Shown here piece after piece: positions 1 through 8,723 of a stretch of DNA of 38,567 nt (positions are counted from its first letter, which is position 1; the number at the start of each line of letters is the position of its first letter). The notes beneath the pieces are model-generated. The model was not told where the DNA came from. It made no database searches and saw only the letters and a program-made list of their open reading frames with translations. A program made the position numbers and the translations under genes. This DNA is from Rhodospirillales bacterium (GTDB lineage Bacteria > Pseudomonadota > Alphaproteobacteria > Rhodospirillales > JASLLZ01). Location of the stretch: the NCBI GenBank assembly GCA_030746775.1, contig JASLLZ010000017.1, positions 1 to 38,567 of the forward strand. The letters run 5' to 3'.

Positions 1-1086
1 CCGGTTGGTCGAGAAGGCGTCCAAATTCGGTGCCCCGTCGTCATTGCAGATCCACTCGACCAGGCGCGTCGCATGGTTGGCGGCCAGGCTGACGCCACTG
101 TGACAATTGAGGACAAAAGCGCCTGGGTGCGGGGTCGAGCGGTCGTAGATCGGAAACCCGTCCGGCGGCCATGTTCTGAGACACCCCCAGACGCGGACGA
201 TACGAGTCTCCGCCAGAAACGGGAACACGCGCACGCCGTAGCGCGCGATGTCGCCCATGACACCCGCCTTGGTGCCGTCGTCGAATCCAACGTCTTCGTG
301 TGAATCGCCGATCATGATGGACCCTTCCTGGGTCTGGCGGATGAAATTGGTGGGTATGTTCAAGATCGGTTGCAACCGTTCGGTGACCAGAATCTGACCC
401 CGGTTCGGCTTGATCGGAACCTGCAGTCCGACCATCGGCGCCAGGCGGGCATTGTCGAGACCGGCGGCCAGGATCACCCGTTCGGTCTCGATCTCGCGCT
501 CGCCGGCGTCAAGCGTGAAACCCTTTCCCCGCGGGAGGATTTGGCGGGCTCCGGCACCGTTCAGATAGTGCCCGCCCCGCGCCAGGAACCCGGCGTGGAG
601 GGCGCGCAGCAAATAGGGCGCGCTGCAATGCCCGTCGTCGGTACAATACGACGCGCCGACGACATCGGGTCCCAGACCCGGCATCAGGTCGTCGAGCGCG
701 TTGCGGTCCATCATCTCGAAATCGGCGGCGCCGGGGTAGGATTTGATGCGCTCCAGCAGCACTTCGCGCTCGGCCATTTCGGCGTCGCCGAAGCACAGCT
801 TCACGCCGCCCAGCTTGGAATAGCCGACATCGACGCCGGTAGCGTCCTGAAGTTCGCTTGCGAAAGCGGGAAACTGCTCGGCCGATTCCCGGGCCCAGGC
901 GGCGTAGCGGGGTGATCCGTCGCCCTTGCCCTGGACCCAGACCAGACAGAAGTTGCCGCGCGACGCCCGGTGCGCGACATCGCCCTCGTCGATCAGCGCC
1001 GTCGCGACGCCGCGTCCGGCAAGGCCATAGGCCACCGCCGTACCGACCAAGCCGCCGCCGATCACGACAGTCTCGAAGCTGCCCAC
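1..1086 (-). CDS. FAD-dependent amine/D-amino-acid oxidoreductase (DadA-like), 3' end outside window
   Basis: Reading the minus strand from a GTG at 1086 gives 362 codons with no stop before the window edge, so the C-terminus is missing. The N-terminus carries a dinucleotide-binding fold (VVIGGGLVGTAVAYGL) followed by an acidic residue that ends strand 2 (ALIDEGD). Near the far end, 'WPPDGFPIYDRS' and 'NCHSGVSLAANHATRLVEW' resemble the C-terminal FAD contacts of DadA/HcnC/sarcosine-oxidase-type enzymes. Such flavoproteins oxidise the C-N bond of D-amino acids, glycine derivatives or secondary amines. The start is supported by AAGGGGA about 5 bases upstream. The gene diverges from the catabolic operon at 1280 and could share its control. 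The substrate cannot be read from sequence; the family is fairly sure, DadA itself is not. Confidence 0.8.
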   Translation of the reverse strand, partial: MGSFETVVIGGGLVGTAVAYGLAGRGVATALIDEGDVAHRASRGNFCLVWVQGKGDGSPRYAAWARESAEQFPAFASELQDATGVDVGYSKLGGVKLCFGDAEMAEREVLLERIKSYPGAADFEMMDRNALDDLMPGLGPDVVGASYCTDDGHCSAPYLLRALHAGFLARGGHYLNGAGARQILPRGKGFTLDAGEREIETERVILAAGLDNARLAPMVGLQVPIKPNRGQILVTERLQPILNIPTNFIRQTQEGSIMIGDSHEDVGFDDGTKAGVMGDIARYGVRVFPFLAETRIVRVWGCLRTWPPDGFPIYDRSTPHPGAFVLNCHSGVSLAANHATRLVEWICNDDGAPNLDAFSTNR

Positions 1087-1221
1087 GAATGTCCCCTTAC
1101 GTCTCTAATACTTGTGAGGATCGGAAAAGATCGTGCCTTCGTTGGGCGCCATTTTATGCCCTTGGTCCGCCTTCGACAACTAGGCTTTCCCAACGACGCG
1201 GCAGACTCCGCGAAGGTTGGT

Positions 1222-1251
1222 TTGACATTCGCTTGGCAGCGGTCCTAGGTT
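1222..1251 (+). promoter_or_regulatory. candidate sigma-70-type promoter for the 1280 operon
   Basis: TTGACA at 1222-1227 is a perfect -35 match. It is followed after 18 bases by TAGGTT at 1246-1251, a weak -10. The site sits in the 193-base divergent gap, 28 bases before the ATG at 1280, which implies a short leader. The -10 is poor, so confidence is limited. Confidence 0.35.
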
Positions 1252-1279
1252 TGGCCGCCAACAAACGGAGCCCCCTTAC

Positions 1280-2272
1280 ATGGATGCCAAGGAACTGCAC
1301 GAAAGCGCCATCGTCTTCGATGGCTTGAACATCTGCAATTGGAGCCGCGAGATTTTCGAAGACATGCGCCGGGGCGGCGTGACCGGGGTCAACTGCACCT
1401 GTTCGACCTGGGAGAATTTCCCCGACACCATGAAGAACATCATCCAGTGGAAGGGCTGGTTCGACGAACATTCCGACATCCTGGTCCAGGCCTACACGAC
1501 CGAGGACATCCGCCGCGCCAAGGCCGACGGCAAGACCGCCATCGTTCTGGGCTGGCAGAACACCTCGGCGATCGAGGACCAGACCGGTTATCTGCGCATT
1601 TTCAAGGAACTTGGCGTCGGCATCATGCAGCTCACCTACAACACCCAGAACCTGTCCGGCGCCGGGGTGTGGGAGAAGGTCGACCCGGGCCTTTCGGATT
1701 GGGGCCGCGAGGTGGTCGATGAGATGAACCGTCTCGGCATTCTGTGCGACCTGAGCCACGTCGGACCCAAGACCGTGGCCGACACCATCGCCCACTCCCA
1801 GCAGCCGGTCTGCTTTTCCCACACACTGCCGGCGGGAATGAAGGAAAGTCCGCGCAACAAGACCGACGAACAGATAAAGGCCCTCGCCGACAGGGGCGGC
1901 CTGATCGGCCTGATGCTGTTCGGACCGATGATGAAAAAGGGCAATGAATCCACCGTTGACGACTATGTCGAGGCTCTCGACTACGTCATCAACATCGCCG
2001 GCGAGGACCAGGTGTGCATCGGCACCGATTTCAGCCAGGGCCACGCGCGGCCCAGCGCCTTCCAGGAATTTGCCCAGCGCGACAAGGGTTACGCGCGATT
2101 CACCACCCAGTTCCTGCACGCCGAGGTCAAGCACCCCGAGGGCTTCCGCACCATCGGCGAGTTTCCCAATCTGACCGCCGCCATGCAGCGCGCCGGCTGG
2201 CCGGATGGCAAGATCGTCAAGGTGCTGGGCGAAAACTGGCTCAGGCTGCTGAAAGAAGTTTGGCGGGCGTGA
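1280..2272 (+). CDS. peptidase M19 (renal dipeptidase) family protein lacking several metal ligands
   Basis: This 330-residue protein has the M19 layout: 'FDGLN' (13-17) in place of the usual DGHND, 'LCDLSHVG' (His160), 'CFSHT' (His181), 'SPRN' (Arg192) and 'IGTDF' (Asp near 250). The His160-His181-Arg192 spacing matches His198, His219 and Arg230 of human renal dipeptidase exactly. The other zinc ligands are gone: His20 and Asp22 correspond to Leu16 and Ile18, the bridging Glu125 to Gln93, and the substrate-side His152 to Tyr120. A normal binuclear zinc dipeptidase is therefore unlikely. The enzyme may use one metal, act on another substrate, or bind without hydrolysing. It is the first gene of an operon with MmgE/PrpD, M20 and YcsI-type genes. 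Its frame is intact and its length normal, so this looks like a divergent subfamily and not decay. Confidence 0.82.
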   Translation: MDAKELHESAIVFDGLNICNWSREIFEDMRRGGVTGVNCTCSTWENFPDTMKNIIQWKGWFDEHSDILVQAYTTEDIRRAKADGKTAIVLGWQNTSAIEDQTGYLRIFKELGVGIMQLTYNTQNLSGAGVWEKVDPGLSDWGREVVDEMNRLGILCDLSHVGPKTVADTIAHSQQPVCFSHTLPAGMKESPRNKTDEQIKALADRGGLIGLMLFGPMMKKGNESTVDDYVEALDYVINIAGEDQVCIGTDFSQGHARPSAFQEFAQRDKGYARFTTQFLHAEVKHPEGFRTIGEFPNLTAAMQRAGWPDGKIVKVLGENWLRLLKEVWRA

Positions 2273-2373
2273 AGTTTGCCGTCGCCGGGTCCTGAGCACT
2301 GGACGGGCGTTACACAGGTCTTACAATGAGCGGCTCGAATTCAGCCGCCGCACCATGCTAGGGGGAAACATCC

Positions 2374-3771
2374 ATGGCCAAGAAACCCAAGCCCTATACC
2401 CGCATCCTGGGCAAGTTTCTGCATAAGCTCACCTACCGCGACCTTTCCAAGAACGACGTCGCCGTCACCAAGAGTCTGCTTCTGGATTACATCGGCTATT
2501 CGGTGGCCTCGGTCGAGGAAAAGCCGGCCCGCATCCTGCAGGGTTTGGCCGCCGAGATGGGCGGCCCGGCGGAGGCCACTATCATCGGCACCTCGAAGAA
2601 GGTCAGCGCGGTATGGGCATCGCTGGTCAACGGTTCCATGGGCCACATGACGGAGCTTGACGATACCCACCGCGGCACCCAGTCCCACATGGGCGACAGC
2701 GTCCTGCCCGCCGCCTTGGCGGTCGGCGAGAAGGCGGGCGCCAAGGGCCGGGACGTCCTGGCCGCCATCGTCGCCGGATACGACTGCGGCCTGCGCGCCG
2801 GCTATTCGGTCATGCCGAGCCATTATTTCAAGGGCTGGCACCCAAGCGGCACGATGAACGCCTTTGGCGCCGCGATGACGGCTGGCAAGATCCTGGGCCT
2901 TAGCGAGGATCAACTCCTGCACAGCCTTGGCCTTGCCGGAACCCAGACCGCCGGCAACTTCGCCCATGTGCCGATCCGCGGCATGTCGAAGGACCTCAAC
3001 CCGGGCAAGGGGGCGCTCAACGGCGTCCTGTCGGCCTTTCTGGCCCGCGACGGCTTTACAGGGTCGTTCGATATCTTCGAGAGCGTGAAAGGGTTCATGG
3101 CGCTTTATGCCGATCGCTCCAAGCCCGAAAAATTGATCGCCAATCTGGGCAAGCCGTTCCTCGTCGGCGAGGTGGCGCACAAGAAATATCCGGGCTGCTT
3201 TCACATCCATTCGTCGCGCGAAGCGGCCATGGACATCGCCAAGAAACACGGCCTCAAGGCCGCCGACATCAAGAAGGTGGTTGCCCGCATCCATGCCATC
3301 GGCGCGTGGTATGTCGACGACCCGGTGCCGTGGACCGGCGTCAAGGGGCTCTACGGCCCGCGTTTCTCGGCCCAGTTCCAGATCGCCCTTGCCCTGTTGG
3401 AGGGCGAGGACGGGATGTGGGCGTCCTACGACGACGAATACGTGTTGAAGAAAATGAAGGACCGCCGGGTGCGTCAGGTCATGAAACGGATCAAGCTGGT
3501 GCACGATAAGGGGTTCAACAAGATCTGGCCCAACAAATGGCCGGCCGTGGTCACCATCACCACGACCGCCGGCAAGACCCACACCAAGCGGGTCGACCTG
3601 CCGGCCGGCGAGCCCGAGAACCCGATGTCGGAGGCCGAGATCGAGCGCAAGTTCGATATCCTGGCGGCGAGCCGCTATTCGCCCCGGCGCATCGCCCAGA
3701 TCAAGGCGGCGGTGGACGGCTTCGAGAAGCTCAAGGACATCTCCGAGTTCACCAAGCTGCTACGCGCCTAA
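2374..3771 (+). CDS. MmgE/PrpD family protein
   Basis: The 465-residue product belongs to the MmgE/PrpD superfamily, which includes 2-methylcitrate dehydratase, cis-aconitate decarboxylase and iminodisuccinate epimerase. Typical stretches are 'GHMTELDDTHRGTQSHMGD' near residue 90, 'AGYDCGLRAG' near 132, 'WHPSGTMNAFGAAMTAGKIL' near 155 and 'KKYPGCFHIHS' near 270. These enzymes need no metal and act on small di- or tricarboxylates by abstracting a proton. The start at 2374 is backed by AGGGGGAAA just upstream. The gene lies 101 bases after the M19-like gene and 46 before the M20-like gene, which suggests one transcript. The substrate is unknown; the neighbours point to a compound related to an amino acid or an N-acyl amino acid. 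Confidence 0.88.
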   Translation: MAKKPKPYTRILGKFLHKLTYRDLSKNDVAVTKSLLLDYIGYSVASVEEKPARILQGLAAEMGGPAEATIIGTSKKVSAVWASLVNGSMGHMTELDDTHRGTQSHMGDSVLPAALAVGEKAGAKGRDVLAAIVAGYDCGLRAGYSVMPSHYFKGWHPSGTMNAFGAAMTAGKILGLSEDQLLHSLGLAGTQTAGNFAHVPIRGMSKDLNPGKGALNGVLSAFLARDGFTGSFDIFESVKGFMALYADRSKPEKLIANLGKPFLVGEVAHKKYPGCFHIHSSREAAMDIAKKHGLKAADIKKVVARIHAIGAWYVDDPVPWTGVKGLYGPRFSAQFQIALALLEGEDGMWASYDDEYVLKKMKDRRVRQVMKRIKLVHDKGFNKIWPNKWPAVVTITTTAGKTHTKRVDLPAGEPENPMSEAEIERKFDILAASRYSPRRIAQIKAAVDGFEKLKDISEFTKLLRA

Positions 3772-3817
3772 AGGGCCTTGGCGCGGGCCGGAAACAAGAA
3801 ACTTTTGGGAGTAAGGG

Positions 3818-5065
3818 ATGAAACAGTCCGAGGACTCGAAAAAGGCCTTCGCGGCCATCTCGGAGGACCGGCTTGTCGCCCTGGCGCGCAAGATCATCAG
3901 CATGCCGAGCAAGCTGTTCGAGGAGCACGAGGTCGCCGACTACTTGGACCGCTATCTGAGCGACATGGGCTTCGCCGTCGAGATGATGGAGGTCACCCAC
4001 CCCTGGGACGAGACGCTGGTGACGCGCCAGCCCATCGCCATCCTCAAGGGCACCGGCGGCGGTCCTTCCTTGATGATCAACGGCCACATGGACACCAACG
4101 TGACGATGTCCGGTTGGACCGTCGATCCCTACGAAGGAAAGCTTGAGGACGGCTGGCTGTGGGGCCTCGGCGCCCAGGACGACAAGGGCGGCATGGCCGC
4201 CGCCATCAGCGGCATCGAAGGGCTGATAGAGGCCGGAATCAAACTCAAGGGCGACATCGTCATGTGCCCGGTGGCGGCCCACAAGGTCGGCGGCACTGGG
4301 ACGCGGACGCTCTTGCGCAAGGGTGTCGGCGCCGATTTTTGCATTAACATCGAACACGCGGCCAATACCATCGGCACCGTGTGTACGGGCGGGATACGGG
4401 TCAAGATCACCACCACCACGCCTGGGCTCTTCTTCCGTTTCACCCCCGAGGCGCGGGCCAAGTACACCAACGCGATTGAGCAGCAGGCCGATCTCATCGG
4501 CCGCTTCGGGCCCAGCCTCACCAACCAATTGCCCAACAACTGGCTCAGCCACACGCCGCATCCCGAACTGGCCGACTTTCCCATGATCCGCTATGACAGC
4601 ATCGGCAAGGATCACTATGGGCGCGGCTGCGAGCTGGTGTTCCAGGTGCGGACGATTCCGGGCATGACGCTCGACAGCGTGCGCGACGACGTGCAGCGGG
4701 TCTTGGATGGCATCAACGACATTCCCAATCTGGATTATGAACTGACCATCCCGGCCAACGGCCCCACCGATCCCTATTTCATGGACCCCATGGAAATCTC
4801 CCCCGACCATCCCTTGGTGCGCGCCGTCGCCGAGGGCCAGGAGCTGGCATCGGGCAAGCCGGCGCTGATCGGCAGCGTCGAGCGCATCGGCAACTACGGC
4901 GACGGAAACGTTATCGGGGCCAGCGGCATCCCGTCGCTTCAATACGGGCCGGGCGACATCAAGGTTTATCCCGAATGGCCGGCCCCCGACGAACGGGTTT
5001 TGGTATCGGAACTGATGATCACCGCCAAGGCCTGCGCCCACGCGGCCCTGACACTCTGCGGATGA
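3818..5065 (+). CDS. peptidase M20 / ArgE-DapE family deacylase homologue with altered active site
   Basis: This is a 415-residue M20-type protein. The first two metal motifs are present: 'NGHMDTN' (His90, Asp92) and 'GAQDDKGG' (Asp121). The usual DEExGG motif, which holds the general-base Glu and a metal ligand, reads 'AHKVGG' (154-159), so the Glu pair is replaced by His155 and Lys156. The acidic ligand of the next motif is kept as Glu in 'INIEHAANT'. At the C-terminus the usual HxxxE reads 'WPAPDE', with Pro388 in place of the ligand His. Family members cleave N-acyl or peptide bonds with two zinc ions; this one must work differently or be non-hydrolytic. Its stop overlaps the next start (ATGA), so the two genes are coupled. 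The start is preceded by AGTAAGGG. Confidence 0.82.
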   Translation: MKQSEDSKKAFAAISEDRLVALARKIISMPSKLFEEHEVADYLDRYLSDMGFAVEMMEVTHPWDETLVTRQPIAILKGTGGGPSLMINGHMDTNVTMSGWTVDPYEGKLEDGWLWGLGAQDDKGGMAAAISGIEGLIEAGIKLKGDIVMCPVAAHKVGGTGTRTLLRKGVGADFCINIEHAANTIGTVCTGGIRVKITTTTPGLFFRFTPEARAKYTNAIEQQADLIGRFGPSLTNQLPNNWLSHTPHPELADFPMIRYDSIGKDHYGRGCELVFQVRTIPGMTLDSVRDDVQRVLDGINDIPNLDYELTIPANGPTDPYFMDPMEISPDHPLVRAVAEGQELASGKPALIGSVERIGNYGDGNVIGASGIPSLQYGPGDIKVYPEWPAPDERVLVSELMITAKACAHAALTLCG

Positions 5066-5898
5066 CTGGCCCGGCCTCCGGTGCGGCGACCGATGAGGTC
5101 CTGATGCGCTCGGACATGGAGCGTCTTAGCGCCGCCGACGTGCGCGCCCACATCCGCGCCGGGCGCTGGCCCCACACCACCAAGCGCCTGGCACTGGGCC
5201 GCGAACAGGCCAATTTGGTCATCCTGGAGGAGCGCTACGCCTTTGATTTCATGCGCTTTTGCCTGCGCAACCCAAAGCCGCTGCCGCTCATCGAGGTCAC
5301 CGACCCCGGCGATCCGGAACCCAAACAGGTCGCCCCCGGCGCCGATCTGAGGACCGACGTGCCGGCTTATTGCCTTTATCGCGACGGCCGCTTGGCCGAG
5401 GAGGTGCGTGACATCCGCGAGCTTTGGCGTCCCGACCACGTTGCCTTTCTCACCGGCTGTAATCTGTCGGTGGATCAGGTCATGCTGGACGCCGAAATCC
5501 CCTTGCCCCATCTCGTCGACGAAGGCGCGAAGGCGTCGCAGTATATTTCCAACATCCCCTGCGAGCCGGCGGGCATATTCTCCGGACCGGTGGTGGTGAG
5601 CATGCGGCCGATCCCCAAGAATCTGGTGGTCAAGGTCATCGAAATCACCTCGCGCTATCCCCAATGCCACGGCGCGCCGATCCACGTCGGCGATCCCGCC
5701 GCCATCGGCATCGACGATATCGGCCGCGTCGATTGGGGGACGGCCAATCCCGTCGGCCCCGATCAGGTCCCGGTGTTCTGGGCCTGCGGCGTCACGGCCC
5801 AGGCGGTGGCCCAGGCATCCAAAATCCCAGAAATGATCACCCACGCCTCGGGTCATCTGTTCGTTACCGACCGGGCGGTATTGGATCCGGTCAAGTAG
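5062..5898 (+). CDS. YcsI/DUF1445 family protein (putative hydro-lyase / D-glutamate cyclase type)
   Basis: From the ATG at 5062, which overlaps the M20 stop as ATGA, the product has 278 residues. It matches the YcsI/DUF1445 family: 'AFLTGCNLSVDQVML', 'NIPCEPAGIFSGPVVVSMRP', 'YPQCHGAPIHVGDPAAIGI' and 'VFWACGVTAQAVAQASKIPE' followed by 'THASGHLFVTD'. The related domain of mammalian DGLUCY turns D-glutamate into 5-oxo-D-proline; many bacterial members are annotated only as putative hydro-lyases. An in-frame ATG at 4975 would give a longer N-terminus buried in the M20 gene and is less likely. The gene ends 10 bases before the end of selB, which runs the other way. D-glutamate or a close analogue is a reasonable guess for the substrate, no more. 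Confidence 0.82.
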   Translation: MTGPASGAATDEVLMRSDMERLSAADVRAHIRAGRWPHTTKRLALGREQANLVILEERYAFDFMRFCLRNPKPLPLIEVTDPGDPEPKQVAPGADLRTDVPAYCLYRDGRLAEEVRDIRELWRPDHVAFLTGCNLSVDQVMLDAEIPLPHLVDEGAKASQYISNIPCEPAGIFSGPVVVSMRPIPKNLVVKVIEITSRYPQCHGAPIHVGDPAAIGIDDIGRVDWGTANPVGPDQVPVFWACGVTAQAVAQASKIPEMITHASGHLFVTDRAVLDPVK

Positions 5899-5908
5899 GG
5901 CGACAGCG

Positions 5909-7840
5909 TCAGACCGGCGGGTCGGGGAACGCCGCCACCCGGGGCTTTACAATGCGCCGGGTGTCGCCGAGACGGGTCGTGAAGCCCGATGCGTCGAAAA
6001 ACTCCAAGATCTCGATGGTCAGGTTGCGTCCGATGCCCGAGCGGTCGCGAAAGGCCGTCACCGTGAATTGGCCGACCGCCGCCTCGGCGGCCAAACTCTC
6101 GGCGATGTCGGCGAGTTGGTGAATAGTCCGGGGCAGGAAGAAGCGGTTCCGGGTCACCCTGTGGACGACGCCCAGTTTGGCGGCGCGGGCCAGAAATTTC
6201 TCAACCTCGCCAACGCCGATGCCCAGCGCCTGGGCCAGTTCGGGAAGCCGGGGCGGCCTGAGGTCGGGCCTGTCCAACAAGGGCTCGGTCCGTTTCCACA
6301 GGGCGGTATCGTCCGGCCCCATGCGCGCCCGGTGGGCGGGCAAGCCCAGATGGGGGCCGGCGCGAACCAACGCGCCCTCGGCGACGAGGCTGGAAACGAC
6401 CGCTGCGAAGACCGCCGGCGAGACCTGATCGACGAGCGCCTTGCGCAGTTCGTCTTCCGTTGCGCCCGGTTGCTCGGGGGCGGAACGGTGGCGCGCGCCG
6501 GCCGTTTCCAGGGTCGCGCGGCCGAGCGCTTCCCAGCGTCGGGGCGAAAGCGCCACCGTTCCGCCGGCGTCCTCGATCCTTACCATCGCCACGTCTTCAA
6601 AGACGGCGTCCGCTTGCGCGCCGGTAAGGTTCCAGGCCAGGGCGAAACGGCTTAAATCCACCACATCCGTCGCGGCGGCCAGCATTTGGCTAAGGGCGGC
6701 GGCCGGATCATCCGCTTCCATGGCACCCAAAAGCGCCAGGCGCCCGGCCTTGGCCCGCCCACGGGGCGGGGCGAAGGGGTCGATGACATGGCCGCCGGCA
6801 ATGGTTTCGCGGGCCGAGCGGTCGCGCAGGATAAAACGGTCGCCCCTGAGCGCGCCGAGGGCCTGGTCGAGCACCAGCTGGGCCAGCCCCCGGCCGCCCG
6901 GATCGATGGTGCGGCCCTCCAGCAGGGCCACCCGCCCGGTCACGTCCGCCGCCCCCAGATGGAGGTGGACCGGCGACCAGTGCTTGAGCCGCCGGCCTGG
7001 GGCAAGGGGCACGCGGACGACCGCGTCGAACCGCGTCACCGGGGCGTGGATTTTCTCGTCGACCAACCAGTCGCCGCGCCGGACCGTTTCCTTGTTGACC
7101 TCGGGGCCGACGATGTTGAGGGCACAGCGATCTCCCGCCCGGCCCGCTTCGGCCTCGCGGTTCTGAGCGTAAATGCCGCGCACCCGCACGCGTCCGCCCG
7201 ATGGCGAGAGGACCAGGCGATCACCGCCAACGACACGGCCCGAGAATACGGTTCCGGTCACCACCAGGCCGGTTCCCTCAAGGGTGAAACAGCGGTCGAC
7301 GGCAAGCCGGAAGTGACCGCCCGTCCGCCGCCTGCCCGTCCGCCCGGCAACTTCTTCCAAATGTTGGCACAGGGCCGGGACTCCAGCGCCCGAAATTCCC
7401 GAGACCGGAAACAGAGGGGCGCCGGCCAGGCTGCTGGCCGACAAAAGGGCGGCCACGCCGGCGCTCGTCTCGGCTACCTTTTCCGGGTTTGCCCGGTCGA
7501 CCTTGGCTATGGCGACGGCGCCGTCCGATACCCCCAGCAGATCGAGGATGGCCAGGTGCTCGTGGGTTTGCGGCATCGGGCCGTCGTCGGCGGCGACCAC
7601 CAGAAGGGCGTAATCGATGCCGGTGACGCCGGCCAGCATGTTGCGGACGAACCGTTCGTGGCCCGGCACGTCGACGAAGCCGAGCACCTATCCATCGGGC
7701 AGCGGCGAATAGGCGAACCCCAGTTCGATGGAAAGGCCGCGCCGTTTTTCCTCGGCCAGGCGGTCGGTATCGACGCCGGTCAACGCCTTGACCAGGGCCG
7801 TCTTGCCGTGATCGACGTGTCCCGCGGTGGCAACGATCAC
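5909..7840 (-). pseudogene. selB: selB, selenocysteine-specific elongation factor, interrupted by one in-frame TAG
   Basis: Starting from a GTG at 7840 the frame reads '[20 protein letters not shown]', the SelB P-loop start, and continues to 'FAYSPLPDG'. It then hits TAG (7688-7690) and resumes without frame change as 'VLGFVDVPGHERFVRNMLAG'. In E. coli SelB this position is an Arg in PDGR. The remaining 592 codons are open: the GTPase with 'AKVDRA', beta-barrel domains, then the winged-helix C-terminus that binds SECIS RNA ('LAAEAAVGQFTVTAFRDRS'). Total length, 643 codons plus stop, is normal. SelB delivers Sec-tRNA to recoded UGA codons. No selA, selC or selD is visible in the window. The break could be a recent mutation, an assembly error or readthrough. 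The gene follows the racemase gene by 25 bases and was probably co-transcribed with it. Confidence 0.85.
7688..7690 (-). other. in-frame amber codon inside selB
   Basis: On the minus strand the codons run CCC GAT GGA TAG GTG CTC GGC TTC GTC GAC. The flanking residues PDG and VLGFVDVPGHE align directly with other SelB proteins. This is therefore a one-codon substitution and not a frameshift. Confidence 0.9.
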
Positions 7841-7865
7841 GGCGCGTTTACCATGGCCTTGCCCC

Positions 7866-8594
7866 TTATTCCAAAAACGGCGTCGGGTTGGCGGCGTTGT
7901 GGAACAGGTTGATCAGGGTGTTGACGTCGAACACCGGCAGGTCCGATGCCTCGGCGACATGGGCGCTGAAGGGGCACATGTTGGTGCATTCGAACAAGAT
8001 GGCGCCGGCGTCCGGACATTCGTCCATGAATTCCTCGGTCATCTCCACCATCTCGGCGATCAGCACGTCGGTATCCAACTCGTTTCCGTCGCCAATGTAG
8101 ACGGCGGGAAAGACGGCATCGTCCTTCATGCCCTTGACGTAAACGGGGATGTCGTCGGTCGACCAGCCGACGCCGTTGAAGTGACGTTCGTTCATATAGA
8201 CCGCGCGCTCGGTGAAGACGCCGATCTTCTTTGACGGCGGCAGCATGGCATGGATCAGCGGGGCCTGCAGGAGCGCCGAGGCCAGCACCGGGATGCCGAC
8301 CGCCGCCGCCAGCTCCTTCTGAAACGGCGCCAGGAATCCGCAGCTGGTGGTGATCGCGCGCACGCCCTCGCGTTCAAGCTCTTGCGCCGCCTCGATGAAG
8401 GGATCGAGAAGCTCCGGCACCGGTTCGTGCTTCATGATCATCTCTTGGAAGGCGCCCTTGACCGTCTTGTAGCGCACCGGGAAATCGAAGCTCCACGCGT
8501 TGCCGATGTCGCCCGGGGGACGGGGAAAGCGCGTGTCGAGCATCAAGATGCCGACGTCCTCGCCATAGTTGGTGGTGCCGCCCGTCATCTTCAT
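7866..8594 (-). CDS. aspartate/glutamate racemase superfamily protein
   Basis: The 242-residue protein shows the two-cysteine pattern of the Asp/Glu racemase superfamily, which includes hydantoin racemase and maleate isomerase. The first site is 'ITTSCGFLA' with Cys85. The second is '[10 protein letters not shown]' with Cys203 and Cys207. Members racemise or isomerise small acids without a cofactor, using Cys as acid/base. The N-terminus '[16 protein letters not shown]' is typical of the AroM/racemase-like branch. The start at 8594 has a strong GGAGGA site about 8 bases upstream. Together with the D-glutamate-cyclase-type and M20-type genes nearby it suggests handling of D- or N-modified amino acids, but its exact substrate is not evident. 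Confidence 0.8.
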   Translation of the reverse strand: MKMTGGTTNYGEDVGILMLDTRFPRPPGDIGNAWSFDFPVRYKTVKGAFQEMIMKHEPVPELLDPFIEAAQELEREGVRAITTSCGFLAPFQKELAAAVGIPVLASALLQAPLIHAMLPPSKKIGVFTERAVYMNERHFNGVGWSTDDIPVYVKGMKDDAVFPAVYIGDGNELDTDVLIAEMVEMTEEFMDECPDAGAILFECTNMCPFSAHVAEASDLPVFDVNTLINLFHNAANPTPFLE

Positions 8595-8723
8595 GGTGAC
8601 CGTCCTCCATGACCGCTATACATCTTGCCGGCGATCCTGCCCGCATGACGCCCCGATGACAAGCTCAGGGCCCGAGGATCGTGTTACTATTCCGGGCGTC
8701 GGCGCAAGGGGATCGAAAGCGGT

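Noticed and set aside
7840-7857. Six-codon ATG frame (ATG GTA AAC GCG CCG TGA) ending in a GTGA overlap with selB
   Set aside because: It could be a coupling mini-cistron, but it is too short to separate from chance.
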